In this document: positions 1 through 25,157 of the stretch, one piece after another
Layout: each line of letters opens with the position of its first letter
How positions within the stretch are numbered: the first letter of the stretch is position 1
Source: Oegoconia quadripuncta
Taxonomy: Eukaryota; Arthropoda; Insecta; Lepidoptera; Autostichidae
DNA: 64,000 nucleotides
Direction of reading: 5' to 3'
NCBI GenBank assembly: GCA_949316235.1
Contig: OX438747.1
Coordinates: forward strand, 30,012,618-30,076,617
Translations under genes and position numbers: made by a program
Notes under the pieces: generated by a model
The model's input: the letters and a program-made list of their open reading frames with translations, nothing else
Told to the model about the DNA's origin: nothing
Database searches by the model: none

Positions 1-61
1 GAATCGAAACCGGACCATCCAAATTGGGTGACCACGTCTTAAACCACTGAGCCACCGACGC
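1..61 (-). repeat. tRNA-like SINE head, cut by window edge
   Basis: Read on the minus strand this carries a box-A-like GGTGGCTCAGTGG and ends with a degenerate box B (GGTTTCGATTC) at the window edge. The same head appears on the plus strand at 53,697. It is a repeat fragment, not a tRNA gene, because no cloverleaf can be completed. Confidence 0.5.
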
Positions 62-98
62 TATGCCTTCTATACAGTGTACAAAATAGAAATCATAC

Positions 99-14635
<14,537 letters not shown>

Positions 14636-14699
14636 TTTTCTGCAAAAAATGTTAAGAAATTTTATAATAACTAGTCTTTTTTTTTTCAATTAGACTGCA

Positions 14700-15234
14700 A
14701 TAACTAGCCTCATTCAACCTGTAGCAATAATTGCTTCATTTATTCTTATTTATTGCGGCCTATATTAAATAAATAAGCATTTATTTGCATCTATGTGCAC
14801 ACATACCAAATTTTACATATGAAAAATCCAACTAAAACAATAAAACACAAGTACAGAAACAACAAATATTATGTGTGTGCTGCAGTATACAAAAAGGCAA
14901 CAGCTCAGTGTGTGGATTTGCCCGAGGCGGGCAAAACACTGGTATTCTGTTGGAACCTGAGGGTTGGTCACTGTTACAAATGGAATTTTCAATGTGGTTG
15001 GTATTATTAATTTAAAAACTAACATAATTGGTAAATGAATTTTAGAGTAAGAGCTTTACTTTGACTGTGAAGTGAATATTGGTTATTGCCATTCTATATT
15101 AGATTCAATTAATAAAATATACCAAATTAAGTTATTAAACAAATTATTGTTATCATTATAAGAATAAATTAATAACTAATGAAAAATTAAGAAATTATTG
15201 CAAATTTAGTTTTCATATCAAATACATATAATAA
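14700..15234. other. AT-rich DNA without a supported gene
   Basis: Only short open frames, none with splice support or a recognisable motif. Confidence 0.5.
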
Positions 15235-15935
15235 ATGAGCAAGATTAACTATTTGATTTGTAATGTCCACGTTATGGATGCAGTCTACAGACTTTCCCTG
15301 CTTCATGTAGATTTCACCAAACATTGCCAACTGACAATGTACATCTCCTCACCCATAAACAATGATATTCTCGACCTTCTGAATGCTTATTTGAGTAACG
15401 GAGTTCAAAGGGTTGATATCAGAGGCAATACATCGTCAGGGTCGACAGTCTTTATGGGCATTCCACAAGGATCCATTCTGGGACCATTTTTGTTTTTGGT
15501 TTACATAAATGACTTGCCAAACCTTGTAAAAGATAAACATGAAATAGTATTGTTTGCTGAAGATACCTCTGTATTGTTTAAAGTAAATAGACTGAAATTA
15601 AACTATGACGACGTGAAGTTTTTTGAAAATGTAATATATCACAAAAATAATAATCATTTTTATTTCAGATTTCAAATCCATTTTTGTTAGTATACAGTTT
15701 GCTCAGGCCTAATGTTATATCATTTAGGAAAAGTAATGATAAACATGATGTCAATACAAGAAATAAAGATAAACTTGCAGGTCACATAAGTCACCTCCGC
15801 AAAGTCAGTAATTCATTCAAAGGTAGTGTATACCTACACTTTTTCAATAAGGTTCCTGTTGATGTACAAAATCTTCCTTTCAATAAATTCAAAGATACTA
15901 TAAAACAGAGACTTATTAACAAAGCATATTAAAAT
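15235..15935 (+). pseudogene. LINE T1 reverse-transcriptase fragment with internal deletion
   Basis: Contains PQGSILGPFLFLVYINDLPN and the catalytic box as FAEDTS, then jumps at about 15,660 to the C-terminal tail (SHLRKVSNSFKGS). The deletion and frame shift make it non-functional. Confidence 0.8.
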
Positions 15936-16021
15936 GAAAGTCTGTGGCTCTTATATATAACCTACCCCTATGTGAACTTGTGACTTTATGTATGTACATT
16001 ATACAATATCAGACTATTTAG

Positions 16022-16588
16022 ATGATAAACATGATGATTTTCGAAAAACTAATTCTAAATCAATTGCTATCTTATATCAATACCAATAACTTAATGACTT
16101 CAAAGCAATTTGGATTCACATGGGGTCTCTCAACAACCGCTGCTGGTGTTGAGCTTATTGAGCATATCTTTGAAGCCTGGGAAGATTCACAAGATGCGAT
16201 TGGTATTTTCTGTGACCTGTCAAAGGCTTTTGATTGTGTACATCATGATGGTCTGGTCAGGAAATTACGCCATTATGGAATTGCGGGCCGTGCCCTCGAC
16301 CTGTTAGAATCGTACTTGTGTAATCGAGTTCAGAGGGTGGACGTGAATGGTGAGAGATCGTCAGCCGTTTGCATAAGTGTTCCACAGGGCTCAATTCTCG
16401 GGCCGTTCCTGTTTCTTGTTTATATTAATGACTTACCGAATTGCATAGACGGCAACCATGACATAACAATATTTGCTGAAGACACTTCTTTGCTATTCAA
16501 AGTTAAAAGAAAACAGACATCTGTTGACGACGTAAATAATGCTATCTCTAAGGTGGTTGAGTGGTTCACATCAAAAGATCTCAGTTCT
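16022..16588 (+). pseudogene. LINE T1 reverse-transcriptase fragment, open frame
   Basis: 189 open codons covering RT motifs: KQFGFTWGLSTTAA, FCDLSKAFDCVHHDGLVRKL, SVPQGSILGPFLFLVYINDL and IFAEDTSLLFKVKR. The N-terminal endonuclease and the C-terminus are absent; the frame is cut at 16,588 by a GGCCCG-type MITE. The first catalytic Asp of the FADD box reads Glu, as in the neighbouring copy. Confidence 0.8.
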
Positions 16589-16735
16589 TGAGTTTCGTTT
16601 ATTAATACGCGCACCTCTCAAGTGAGTACTGCTTGAGTATGCACGTGGTTTTAGGGTCTCAAGTTAGGTTTATTAATCAACACATTTACTTGAGACTGGT
16701 CACAAAACTGTTCTCAATCTTATTAATACGGGCCA
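16588..16735. repeat. GGCCCG-type MITE, half copy
   Basis: From TTGAGTTTCGTTTATTAATA to TTATTAATACGGGCC; matches the right half of the family. Confidence 0.65.
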
Positions 16736-16739
16736 TAGA

Positions 16740-17320
16740 TATTTCCATTATCTTTATGCTCCGGATGCATGTCTATTCCCCTAAATCTAATTAACAGCTG
16801 TTACTTATAAATTGTACCTAATGATTAGTAAAATTGTTTCTGTATCAAGGAAATCTTGGCATCCACGATAAAGGCCTAGTCCATTGTGGATATTACAGCA
16901 AATCTTAGCTTATTATCGATAATTGTAATCTGTATTATAATACCCTGGTAGTCCGAGATTTTGTTCGCGTAGAACATTTCATCAAAATCGGTTAAGCAAA
17001 AATTTTACCTAAATAATCATCCAGGTTCTAATGTACCATCAACCAAATCCGTCCAGCCGTTTAGGGGTGATGAAATAACAAACATATGTTTCTAATATTC
17101 ATTGGAAGTTGGATTATTGCTTGTAAACAAATAATCATAGTTAACCTCAAGACGGTCTTTTATATTAATGTTCACTCACACAAGATTACACTACACATCG
17201 CACGCAGCAATTCTTAAAACTGAATATTGTACCTGGAGCTAGAATCTAGATTATTCTTCCATGCACCATAGTAGGACAAGGTGCAGTCCTCCCAGCCCCC
17301 ACAGACTCCCTCGGCAAGCT
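16740..17320. other. Unassigned AT-rich DNA with an old interspersed repeat
   Basis: 16,950-17,100 has the TTTCATCAAAATCGGTT and CCGTCCAGCCGTTTAG phrases common in lepidopteran interspersed repeats. No gene. Confidence 0.45.
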
Positions 17321-17329
17321 CGAAACACT

Positions 17330-17800
17330 GCACTCCACGAGTGTTACCAGATGAGAAATGTGATAAAATGCGGTATCGACATTTCAAAAAATCGGATTTT
17401 CAACAAAAACAGCATTTAACATTTACATCGATTTTTCTCCTCAATTCATATGATTTTTAACTATTTATTCGTACAAGGACAAATGAAAAGCTAAAGGGTT
17501 GTTGTAGCAGATTTAAAAAAGCGGTACAGTGAGGCTAAAAGCGGAATGCGGATCCATAGGCGTGTCAAAAGAGGAAAATCGGTATATCTGGCAACACTGT
17601 CACAGACTCACACAGAACACTGCGCTCAACCAGTGTTGCCAGAAATGTGATAATGCGGTGTCGGCATTTCACAAAAAGCGGGTTTTCCACAAAAAAAGCG
17701 GAAAGTTTTGTTAACATTTACATCGATTTTTCTCTCTCAATTCACATGCTTACAGGTGTTTTTAACTGTATTTTCGTACAATGACAAGGTAATTTACAAA
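17330..17800. repeat. Diverged direct duplication
   Basis: 17,335-17,490 and 17,620-17,800 align (GTGTTRCCAGA, then TTAACATTTACATCGATTTT, then CGTACAA GACAA). Unit spacing about 290 bases. Confidence 0.6.
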
Positions 17801-18199
17801 TGAAAGAATAAAAACACAATTATATCATAATAATATCATCCTTTTTCCTACAAAGGTGTGTTTCTTCGAGTGATACTTTGATAATATCATTCGTAGGAAA
17901 CCACATCCTCAACATCCGACTAAAAATGCTTCAGAAGAAAATTGGTGAATAAAATTATAGTAACAAAATAGTATACTCAGCTTTTTAATTATATTTTTTT
18001 ATTTCAAATTAATTATTTTATCATTTTGAACACATTTATATAATGGGGTCTTTATTTATACATATTTATACATATTATATACTTTATTTATACATATTAC
18101 ATACCTAATTTGTATGGGACGGTCGGTGAAGTGTTTCCGATACATAGCTCTGTGCTGGATTGCGCAGAAGTGGAGTCACGCAAATAAAAACCACACTGA

Positions 18200-19600
18200 A
18201 GATTTCACAAGGTGCTGAACAGAGAGGCAGGATGAACCCAGTAGTTGCTTGTAGACACGTAGATGTGTTCATGCCGGTGGCGGCGGCTCGATCGAAAGTG
18301 ATTTTTTTGTAAAGTAAGTGGGATTCTTCTCACGGTCCCCGGGGTGAAAGCGTGGGGAGGCTCGTACGGGTTTGTGGCCCTTTCGGCAGTTTCATGTGGC
18401 TGTCTACCACGTGTGGACAGGGCGTTTGGTGGCCATCCTGGCAAGGTTTCAGGTTTGCCGTCTATTGACTTTTCTGCCGTCGACGGCTATTTGGGTCTTT
18501 CTGTTGGACAGGGGACTTCGAATGATGGTGGATTAGATCTTGTGGGAGACCTTTGACTCGACGATCTGGTGGGCGGATATAATGCGATGAGCCCCCAAGA
18601 GATTTTCGGATCTCGAGTTGTCGGCACTGTCGTACATTACACGGGCCAGGCGGGTTATGAAATCGTCCAGTCCTACCCAGTGGGGTCGCGCTGAATAGTG
18701 CGGTTGCGCGCGTAGCGGGGAGCGGTGCTGATAATGCGCAGTGATTTGTTCTCCTGGGAGCGGATTTGATTTGATTTGATTTAGTGCACGGGCGGTCTTC
18801 ACGCTCTGTACGACATTGCCGACATGGTGTCTCATCGTGAGTCCCCTGTCGATAGTAACGCCCAAGTATTTGGTGGTGGTCTGCCACTCTATTTCCTGGC
18901 CTTGAAGTCGCAGCGGTGGTAGTCTGTGGCATCGCCCGGTCATCAGTGCCTGCGTTTTACCGACGTTTACCGACAACCTCCATTTGGAGAGCCAGTCCGG
19001 GAGGGCGTCTAGGGTGGGCTGGAGTGTTGTGGATGCATGTGTGCTGTTTAGGGACGAAGCGTAGTATGCCGCGTCGTCCGCGAACAGCGCGAGGTGGACT
19101 GGCCCTACCGCCGGGATGTCGTCGGTGTAAAGTGCGTATTAGGTCGGTGAGAGGCAGGATTGATTAGGCGCTCCGATGACGTGACGTCTTCCATGCACTG
19201 TTACTGCGAATTTCCTGTTCTTCAGGAAGGAGCTTACGACTGCCGCCAGCCGTCTGGTTGTCAACGTCTGTAACAGTTTGTGGATTAATCCTTTGTGTCA
19301 CACTCTGTCGAAGGCTTTTTCCATATCCAGGTGCGACGGCGTATTCCTTTTTGCGGGAGCTCGCCTCCAAACTGAAGCCAAACTGTTCCGGCCTTGGGCC
19401 GATGTGTGCTGTTAACTTGGCCAACAGCAGCCTTTCGAAGACCTTGGAGATTGTGCTGAGGAGGGAGGACGAGGAGGTATTTGTTGCCGCGCCCCGCATC
19501 CCAGTGGTCGCGGGACCGGAGTAGGGCGAAGCCCCGCCCCGCACTATCGGTTCGTGACTGCCTCCTCCTCCTCCTTACCTTTCATTTATTATGTAATTCT
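18200..19600 (-). pseudogene. Jockey-like LINE, degenerate
   Basis: On the minus strand: LLSTISKVFERLLLAKLTAH (19,470-19,410), LFADDAAYYASS with an intact FADD box (19,073-19,084), then SVNVGKTQALMTGR and TTTKYLGVTIDRGLTMRHH, a Jockey-clade order. Several frameshifts and stops, and a LNQIKSN microsatellite-like insertion. GC-richer than its surroundings. Non-functional. Confidence 0.8.
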
Positions 19601-19727
19601 ATTACATTATTACCCTTATTCTATCTTTATACATATTCCTATTTTAACATGTAGGTACTATTTACTTTTATCCATTTAATGAAAGACAGTGGGCAGAATA
19701 CTTTAATAGCAATCTTAGAACTCTACA

Positions 19728-20025
19728 TTGGTGTAGATTCGGATGTACACCAACTAAACTAAACTAAAACCAGGGGTTCTATTACATAATTTCATCGTTA
19801 TCGTCATCGATCACGTTTAGACATGTGATTGGTTGGCTCATCGCTTGCTCGGCAATTTAACTGTTTCTCATTGGACAACGTAATCGGAGAGGATACCGAT
19901 GAAGATACATAATCTAAGAGCAGTTTTGGAGTGGTGCCGTCGCATCGTACTATTCCAGGGAGAAAGAGACAGTACTACTTTAAAACTGGTTTTACTTTAG
20001 TTTAGTTGGAGTACATCCTAATATA
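19728..20025. repeat. GGTGTCGATTCGG-type MITE with a second MITE inside
   Basis: The outer family matches 12,629-12,785. About 140 bases at 19,788-19,922 are extra and have their own inverted ends (TTACATAATTTCATCG against CGATGAAGATACATAA). Confidence 0.65.
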
Positions 20026-20184
20026 GAAAAATAAACAAGTACATAACAGAGCTAAATAAATAAGTATTATATACAATCAAAGGTTTATCGACCGTCCCGA
20101 ACATAATTATTAATACATGTCCCCATAAAAATAACCCTTTATAAATTTAATTTTGCATCAAACCTATTTACATTTCTAGCTGAC

Positions 20185-20375
20185 ATCAATACAAACAAGA
20201 AAAACAATTATGCCAAATTATATTTGTATTGACTTGTTTAAAAAGAGCAACCCCTGAGTTTCTTGCTCGTTCTTCTCTGGGGAGACTGCCTAGTGAATGA
20301 GCGATAACTATATGTCATGACGATTTCAAATGTTATTCTTATATCTTACGAAATAAAACATTTATCATTTGATTT
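20185..20375 (+). repeat. LINE T1 variant tail
   Basis: GAGTTTCTTGCTCGTTCTTC and a GAAATAAAACATTTATCATTTGAT end. Close to 38,480-38,645. Confidence 0.65.
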
Positions 20376-21600
20376 GTTAGGATTATCTTCTATCTTACTT
20401 ATACTGAGCGACATTTGACTGGAAAAGTAGATAGAGTCACACTCCTCGTGACTACCTACATAGAATCGATTCATTAGTCTATGAATAAATAATGCTCTAT
20501 GATCGGGAATTTATGCAGCTTGCAAAGTAAATAAAAAGTAAAAAATGAAGATTATCCAATGAGATAAGTTCACTGCGTTCTATTTTATTAACTTGAACCT
20601 AATAGAATCCAAATAACGTTCAGCTAAACACCTGGTGCGTCTACTTCCTGTGATACATATACAGAGTAAGTAAATTAATTATAGCCAGGCGAAGAGGTTA
20701 TTACGGAATCAAAATTGGTTAGGTAAAAACTTGGACTATATATATATCTAAAAATCATTAATTTTCGAGTTTGCAGCGATGGTTTGACACAATCCTTGCT
20801 CCTGCGCACCTCTATCTTATCTATTACCTACATCTTCCTTGTACTGAATCCAATCCAATTAACCAAAAATCAAATCAATCACTGATCGTTGGATTTTGGT
20901 TCCGTTATGACTTGCTAAGTTTGTGTGTTTTTGGATTTGTGAAATGGCATTCTGTTCAAGAGATTAATGGTATGTAGGTAGCTGTAAGTCATTTTTTTGT
21001 TGAATTAGATACATGATTTGATTACAAATATATAAATGTTTCAAAACATGCAGAGGTTATAAAATTTCCAGTGGCCTTTTTGCTTTGTGAAAACGAAAAA
21101 TCGTTCCAGTGCAAGATGCAAAGAAAAGGACTGGATAATTGATTCTATATAGGCTATTATAATGTTATTTACCATTACAACCAACCAATTAATGTACCTA
21201 CATAAAGATAGTAAACAAAGAACTCAACTAGTCAGGGTAACCAACTCTTGAAAAAAATACCCCTAAGTCCAATATTTATAAGCTCAAAATAAAAATATTC
21301 CCGTACCTATTCAGACGTATTTTTTTAATAAATTTTATGATTAATTGGGCTAAATAGTCGCAAGGCCCTATAATAAATTATTATCCAGCATTTTAGTCAC
21401 TTCTTTTAGGCGTGAAATATGTTCTTGTTTTAGACAGTTTGATTTTGTGAGGTGTAGTAGGTATTATTTTATGCCCCTCAAAATACCACTAAATTCAATT
21501 GGGCCAATAAAAAAAACCTCATTAGTATATTGCCGCTCTAACTTTGGGGCCAAAAGTACTAAGTTGGCAAGCCAGGCAAGTTCTTTTTTAAACTGGTCCA
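20376..21600. other. AT-rich DNA, no gene seen
   Basis: Open frames are short and without recognisable motifs or coherent splice sites. Confidence 0.45.
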
Positions 21601-21611
21601 ATTCTCGTTGT

Positions 21612-21910
21612 TTGATTTTTTTTTCGTTTTATTCTCTCCTCTCGGAGAAGGCAAAGGGATCTAAGTCCATACATCCATGTCTTATTTCTTCAGTTTATAA
21701 GTCAGTCTCAGTCAAAACAAGTAATTCGTCGTATACTTGGCGTATACAGAGTCTAGTCACGGTCAAGTCATTCTTCAGTAAAGTGGCAGAATGCTTTACA
21801 AAAGATTTTGACAGCTTCTTCTGGGAAGCCGAAGGCCCCGTTACGCACTTTACTTTACACTTCCCTTCACTTGTACACCATCACTAACATTTGCTGCACA
21901 ATATCCTGCT
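21612..21910 (-). pseudogene. Dispersed retrocopy, copy 1
   Basis: Minus-strand copy of the 78-codon sequence intact at 55,542-55,778. The start codon is ATA and the frame is shifted. Ends GGAGAGAATAAAACGAAAAA, a polyadenylation signal plus A tail. Confidence 0.6.
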
Positions 21911-22239
21911 ATTATTAAAATGAGGGTCCACGTTTTTTCAAAAAGGCAGGAAACTGCCACATAATGGTCATGGTTTTTTTTTTATGAGAGGGCGGCAAAC
22001 GAGCATTCGGGTCATTGTTATTATTATGCATGTTATTAACGTACTATACTTAAATATAAGTCACAAAAATATGTATTTTGAAATATATAAAAAAATCGTA
22101 CCTCGCGTTTGTTCATACGACGGATGACCTACACAGGCCGTCGCATAATGACTTGGTCTGATATATTTCTACAGGTGTTGAGACATGGTATTGTAACTTT
22201 CCCCTATTTAATGATCAATATAACTTGTATCAACCAACC

Positions 22240-22440
22240 CCCGTACGTAGCAAGACAAGAGCAAGACAGGCGCGATGAACGTTGATGTTGCGCGAGATAA
22301 TATTTGTCCTGCTCCTTCGCTTGACGAAATATACAACTATCCCACTTTCACTCTTACGTCGCGTATTGATCTGTAAGCGACAGCCGATTAAATAGGTCGG
22401 GTAGAGAGTATATTTCATTCGCGTCAACTAGATTCTTACC
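22240..22440. repeat. Interspersed repeat, also at 59,600
   Basis: Shares GACAGGCGCGAT.AACGTT and CGAAATATACAACTATCCCA with 59,617-59,710. Confidence 0.55.
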
Positions 22441-23225
22441 GATTTTAATTTTATTACTAAAACAGAGAATATAGCATTACTTATTACGTTTGATATAGTT
22501 TGAAATGAAACAACGAAAGAAAATGGTTTATTTACTACATAAAACGCACAACAGTAAATACCATTCATATATAAACTTTTAAAGATTGTATTTAATTATA
22601 TAGATTGCGTACTGAGACGTCAATGGCGAGCAAAGCCACTAAATAAAAATTGATAGGTGCCAAAGCAGAAAAGGGCACACCGAAGTACATAGCGAACAAG
22701 ATATCTATTTTTATTCTACACATTAATTAAAATACTTTACCGTGCCTTTGTACGCAACCACCTTGAGTACGCCTCGAAAGTTTGGAACCCGAGATAAACT
22801 TATTGAATAACTATATGATATATGCTATGTATTGATGGCGAGTCGTTTAATTAACTTTTGGGTTAACGTCTCTGCCAAATAGGGTGGTATATATCCCAAA
22901 CTAAAGTCTTTTGGAGTTCCAAAAATTAAGAATAAATTTAATTATTATGATTAAATATATATAAATGACAGGCTGTGGGACCTTCGGAACGTGCAATTTT
23001 ATAGATGTTTTTTAATCCCCGAAAAAAAAACGACGGTTGTTATGGGTTTATAGATAATTAAGTTAATTTTTATAAGAACGAATTACTATCCCTTACCTTT
23101 AAAATAGAATTGCAAAATTATTGTTTAATACCTTTCAGTATTAGCATTTATTTATAGATATGGTCGCGCGAACAAACCTCTTTCGTGCTTTTCTTAATAA
23201 GTAAAACCAAAGTCTTAGAAACATC
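22441..23225. other. AT-rich DNA, no gene seen
   Basis: Nothing beyond short AT-rich frames. Confidence 0.4.
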
Positions 23226-23329
23226 GAGAACTAAAATTATCATTTGTGTTTGATTTCGATTCGAATTCGATTAAACTAAAATAAGTCAAGTCCTGTCAAG
23301 TTTGTAATATTTTCCGAATAGCAAACGTC

Positions 23330-23396
23330 ATTTGACTTAACTAAACCTAATTTTAGTGTAGTTTAGTCTAGTTGGTGTACATTCCAATCGACACCA
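23330..23396. repeat. GGTGTCGATTCGG-type MITE, right end only
   Basis: AGTTGGTGTACATTCCAATCGACACC. The left end is lost. Confidence 0.55.
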
Positions 23397-23399
23397 TTG

Positions 23400-24110
23400 A
23401 ACGATTGATATTTATGAACCACACACGGTGTGGTGGGGACACACACCGTCAAACACATTCGTCTGCGAACTGCAAGTAACGAAATACCTATGAACATGAC
23501 ATTAAAATTTACACAGCACTATTTATTTACAACAGGCCCCTCTCAAATCTAACCCGTCCGGTTTGTAACTTTCATTATTTATTACCGAAGTTATAACCGC
23601 AATAGGTCGATTCGGACCCCGCGCTCTTTGTTTGAGTAGACAAGGTAGGTACTGGTTTCTGAAGGTCATTTGTTTTAAACACACCGATGTTTCAAATGAC
23701 TAGACCGTTTCTGGGAATGTGAGGTCGAGGAGGTCATCTGCGGCGAAATACAGAAAATATAATAGGTAGGTACCTGAGTAATACTAATAATAGTTTAATT
23801 TGCTTCGCATCTAACATATTATGCATATATTAATTAATAGTCATAGTTTTGTTTAGTGGAAACACAGTAAGCACTTTTGTTTTTTTGATTTTTGTTATTG
23901 TGATTTCCTAAGAATCAAATTGGTGTGATGATGATGTTTTGTCTCATTGGGGTTACCAGCGATAGGTTCGAAAAAAACCATGATTAAAAAAAAATCTAAT
24001 CGCTTTTCGGTTTAACGTAATGTGATTCGAATTAGACTAGCGCTTTTAGTAAATGACAGCAGGATTCCCGCGCTTTTGTACATTGACAGTGAAGTTGTCA
24101 CTTGTGTCCC
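23400..24110. other. AT-rich DNA, no gene seen
   Basis: No open frame with recognisable content. Confidence 0.4.
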
Positions 24111-24610
24111 AACTAATATTAGTTAGTATTTGTTTGTTTATTGCTCAATTACGGCGAAACGGATGAATGGATTTGGATGAGATTTTTTTGTTTATGTATT
24201 TGAGAGACAAACATAAGTAGCTCATGTACTCTTAAAATATAACATTATTTGTTAATTTTACATTACATAATCTAAGATGCATTTGATATATTTTACATAA
24301 TATTATATCAAATAAATAAATCCCTTCCGGCGTCAGTCTTTCCTGAATCCTACAACCTTGCGATCTTCGAGAGCAGAGTGAATAGGCATTTACTGAGATC
24401 GCGTGCTTCATCTTCGACCACATCGTCACTTTCGATCAGGTGAGATTGTGGTCAAACGCGAATCCAGTCAATCATAAGAAAAAGAAAATTTGGTATATAG
24501 GAATGTGAGACAGGATATTTCTTATCTCGATAAGTGAGTAGTTTCCGCGGGATAAACAAATTAAACATATCCGCGATATGCGACGCAGGTGAAGCGAAGT
24601 GATTATATAA
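24110..24610. repeat. Interspersed repeat split by a LINE T2 tail
   Basis: CGGCGAAACGGATGAATGGA (24,152) and, after a T2 tail at 24,318-24,485, ATTTGGTATATAGGAATGTG and TTCCGCGGGATAAACAAATT. An inverted relative lies at 57,225-57,410. Resembles the Lep1/Helitron-like repeats of Lepidoptera, weakly. Confidence 0.45.
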
Positions 24611-24624
24611 CTTGTTTTTAATAG

Positions 24625-24745
24625 GGTTCCTTGGTCCACAAGGAACCCTTTCAGTTTCGCCATGTCTGTCTGTCCGAGGCTTGCCACAGAGGCTCTTAGT
24701 AGAAAGCTGTGATTTGGCATGGGAATATATTACACGTCGACAAAG
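24625..24745. repeat. Repeat with GGGTTCCTTG hairpin
   Basis: AGGGTTCCTTG...CAAGGAACCCT forms a stem. The following GAGGCTCTTAGTAGAAAGCTG matches the 45.9-46.2 kb locus and serves there as an empty-site reference. Confidence 0.6.
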
Positions 24746-24760
24746 TGGTAAAGTAAAATC

Positions 24761-25030
24761 TTGCAAAATGTTGGTTGGTTTTTAGACACATGTGAAAATT
24801 CATATAATTGCATTCAAATAATTGCCTTCGAGACTCTGGGCCCCTGGTCTTCAGACACCAAAAAATTCGTAAAGGCGGTGTCTGATAAGCTAATTGTGGC
24901 ATCAGGTGATATAAGGGCGGGCTCTTTTTTCGCTCAAAGATTAAGCCTAGCAATTCAGCGGGGCAATGCAGCTAGTGCGTTGGGGACAATGCCCCAGGTG
25001 GGAGAGCTAGACGCTATACATTTTTTGTAA
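24761..25030 (+). pseudogene. Retroelement C-terminal fragment (GPWSSDT family), copy 1
   Basis: The peptide has FETLGPWSSDTKKFVKAVSD and LAIQRGNAASALGTMP. The same block, reversed and diverged, is at 57,834-58,049. It looks like the C-terminus of a retroelement protein found in many animals. The exact family is not recognised. The upstream part of the frame (24,761-24,820) looks unrelated. Confidence 0.5.
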
Positions 25031-25157
25031 TTATGTAAATATTATGTTATTTTTATATTTTCTTTTTTTCTAAGTTCGATGTAAATAACTTTCTATTCTT
25101 ATCAATAATAAACCAATCGATTCTGTTCTATTCTCCTCAGATTTTAATATAACAACG

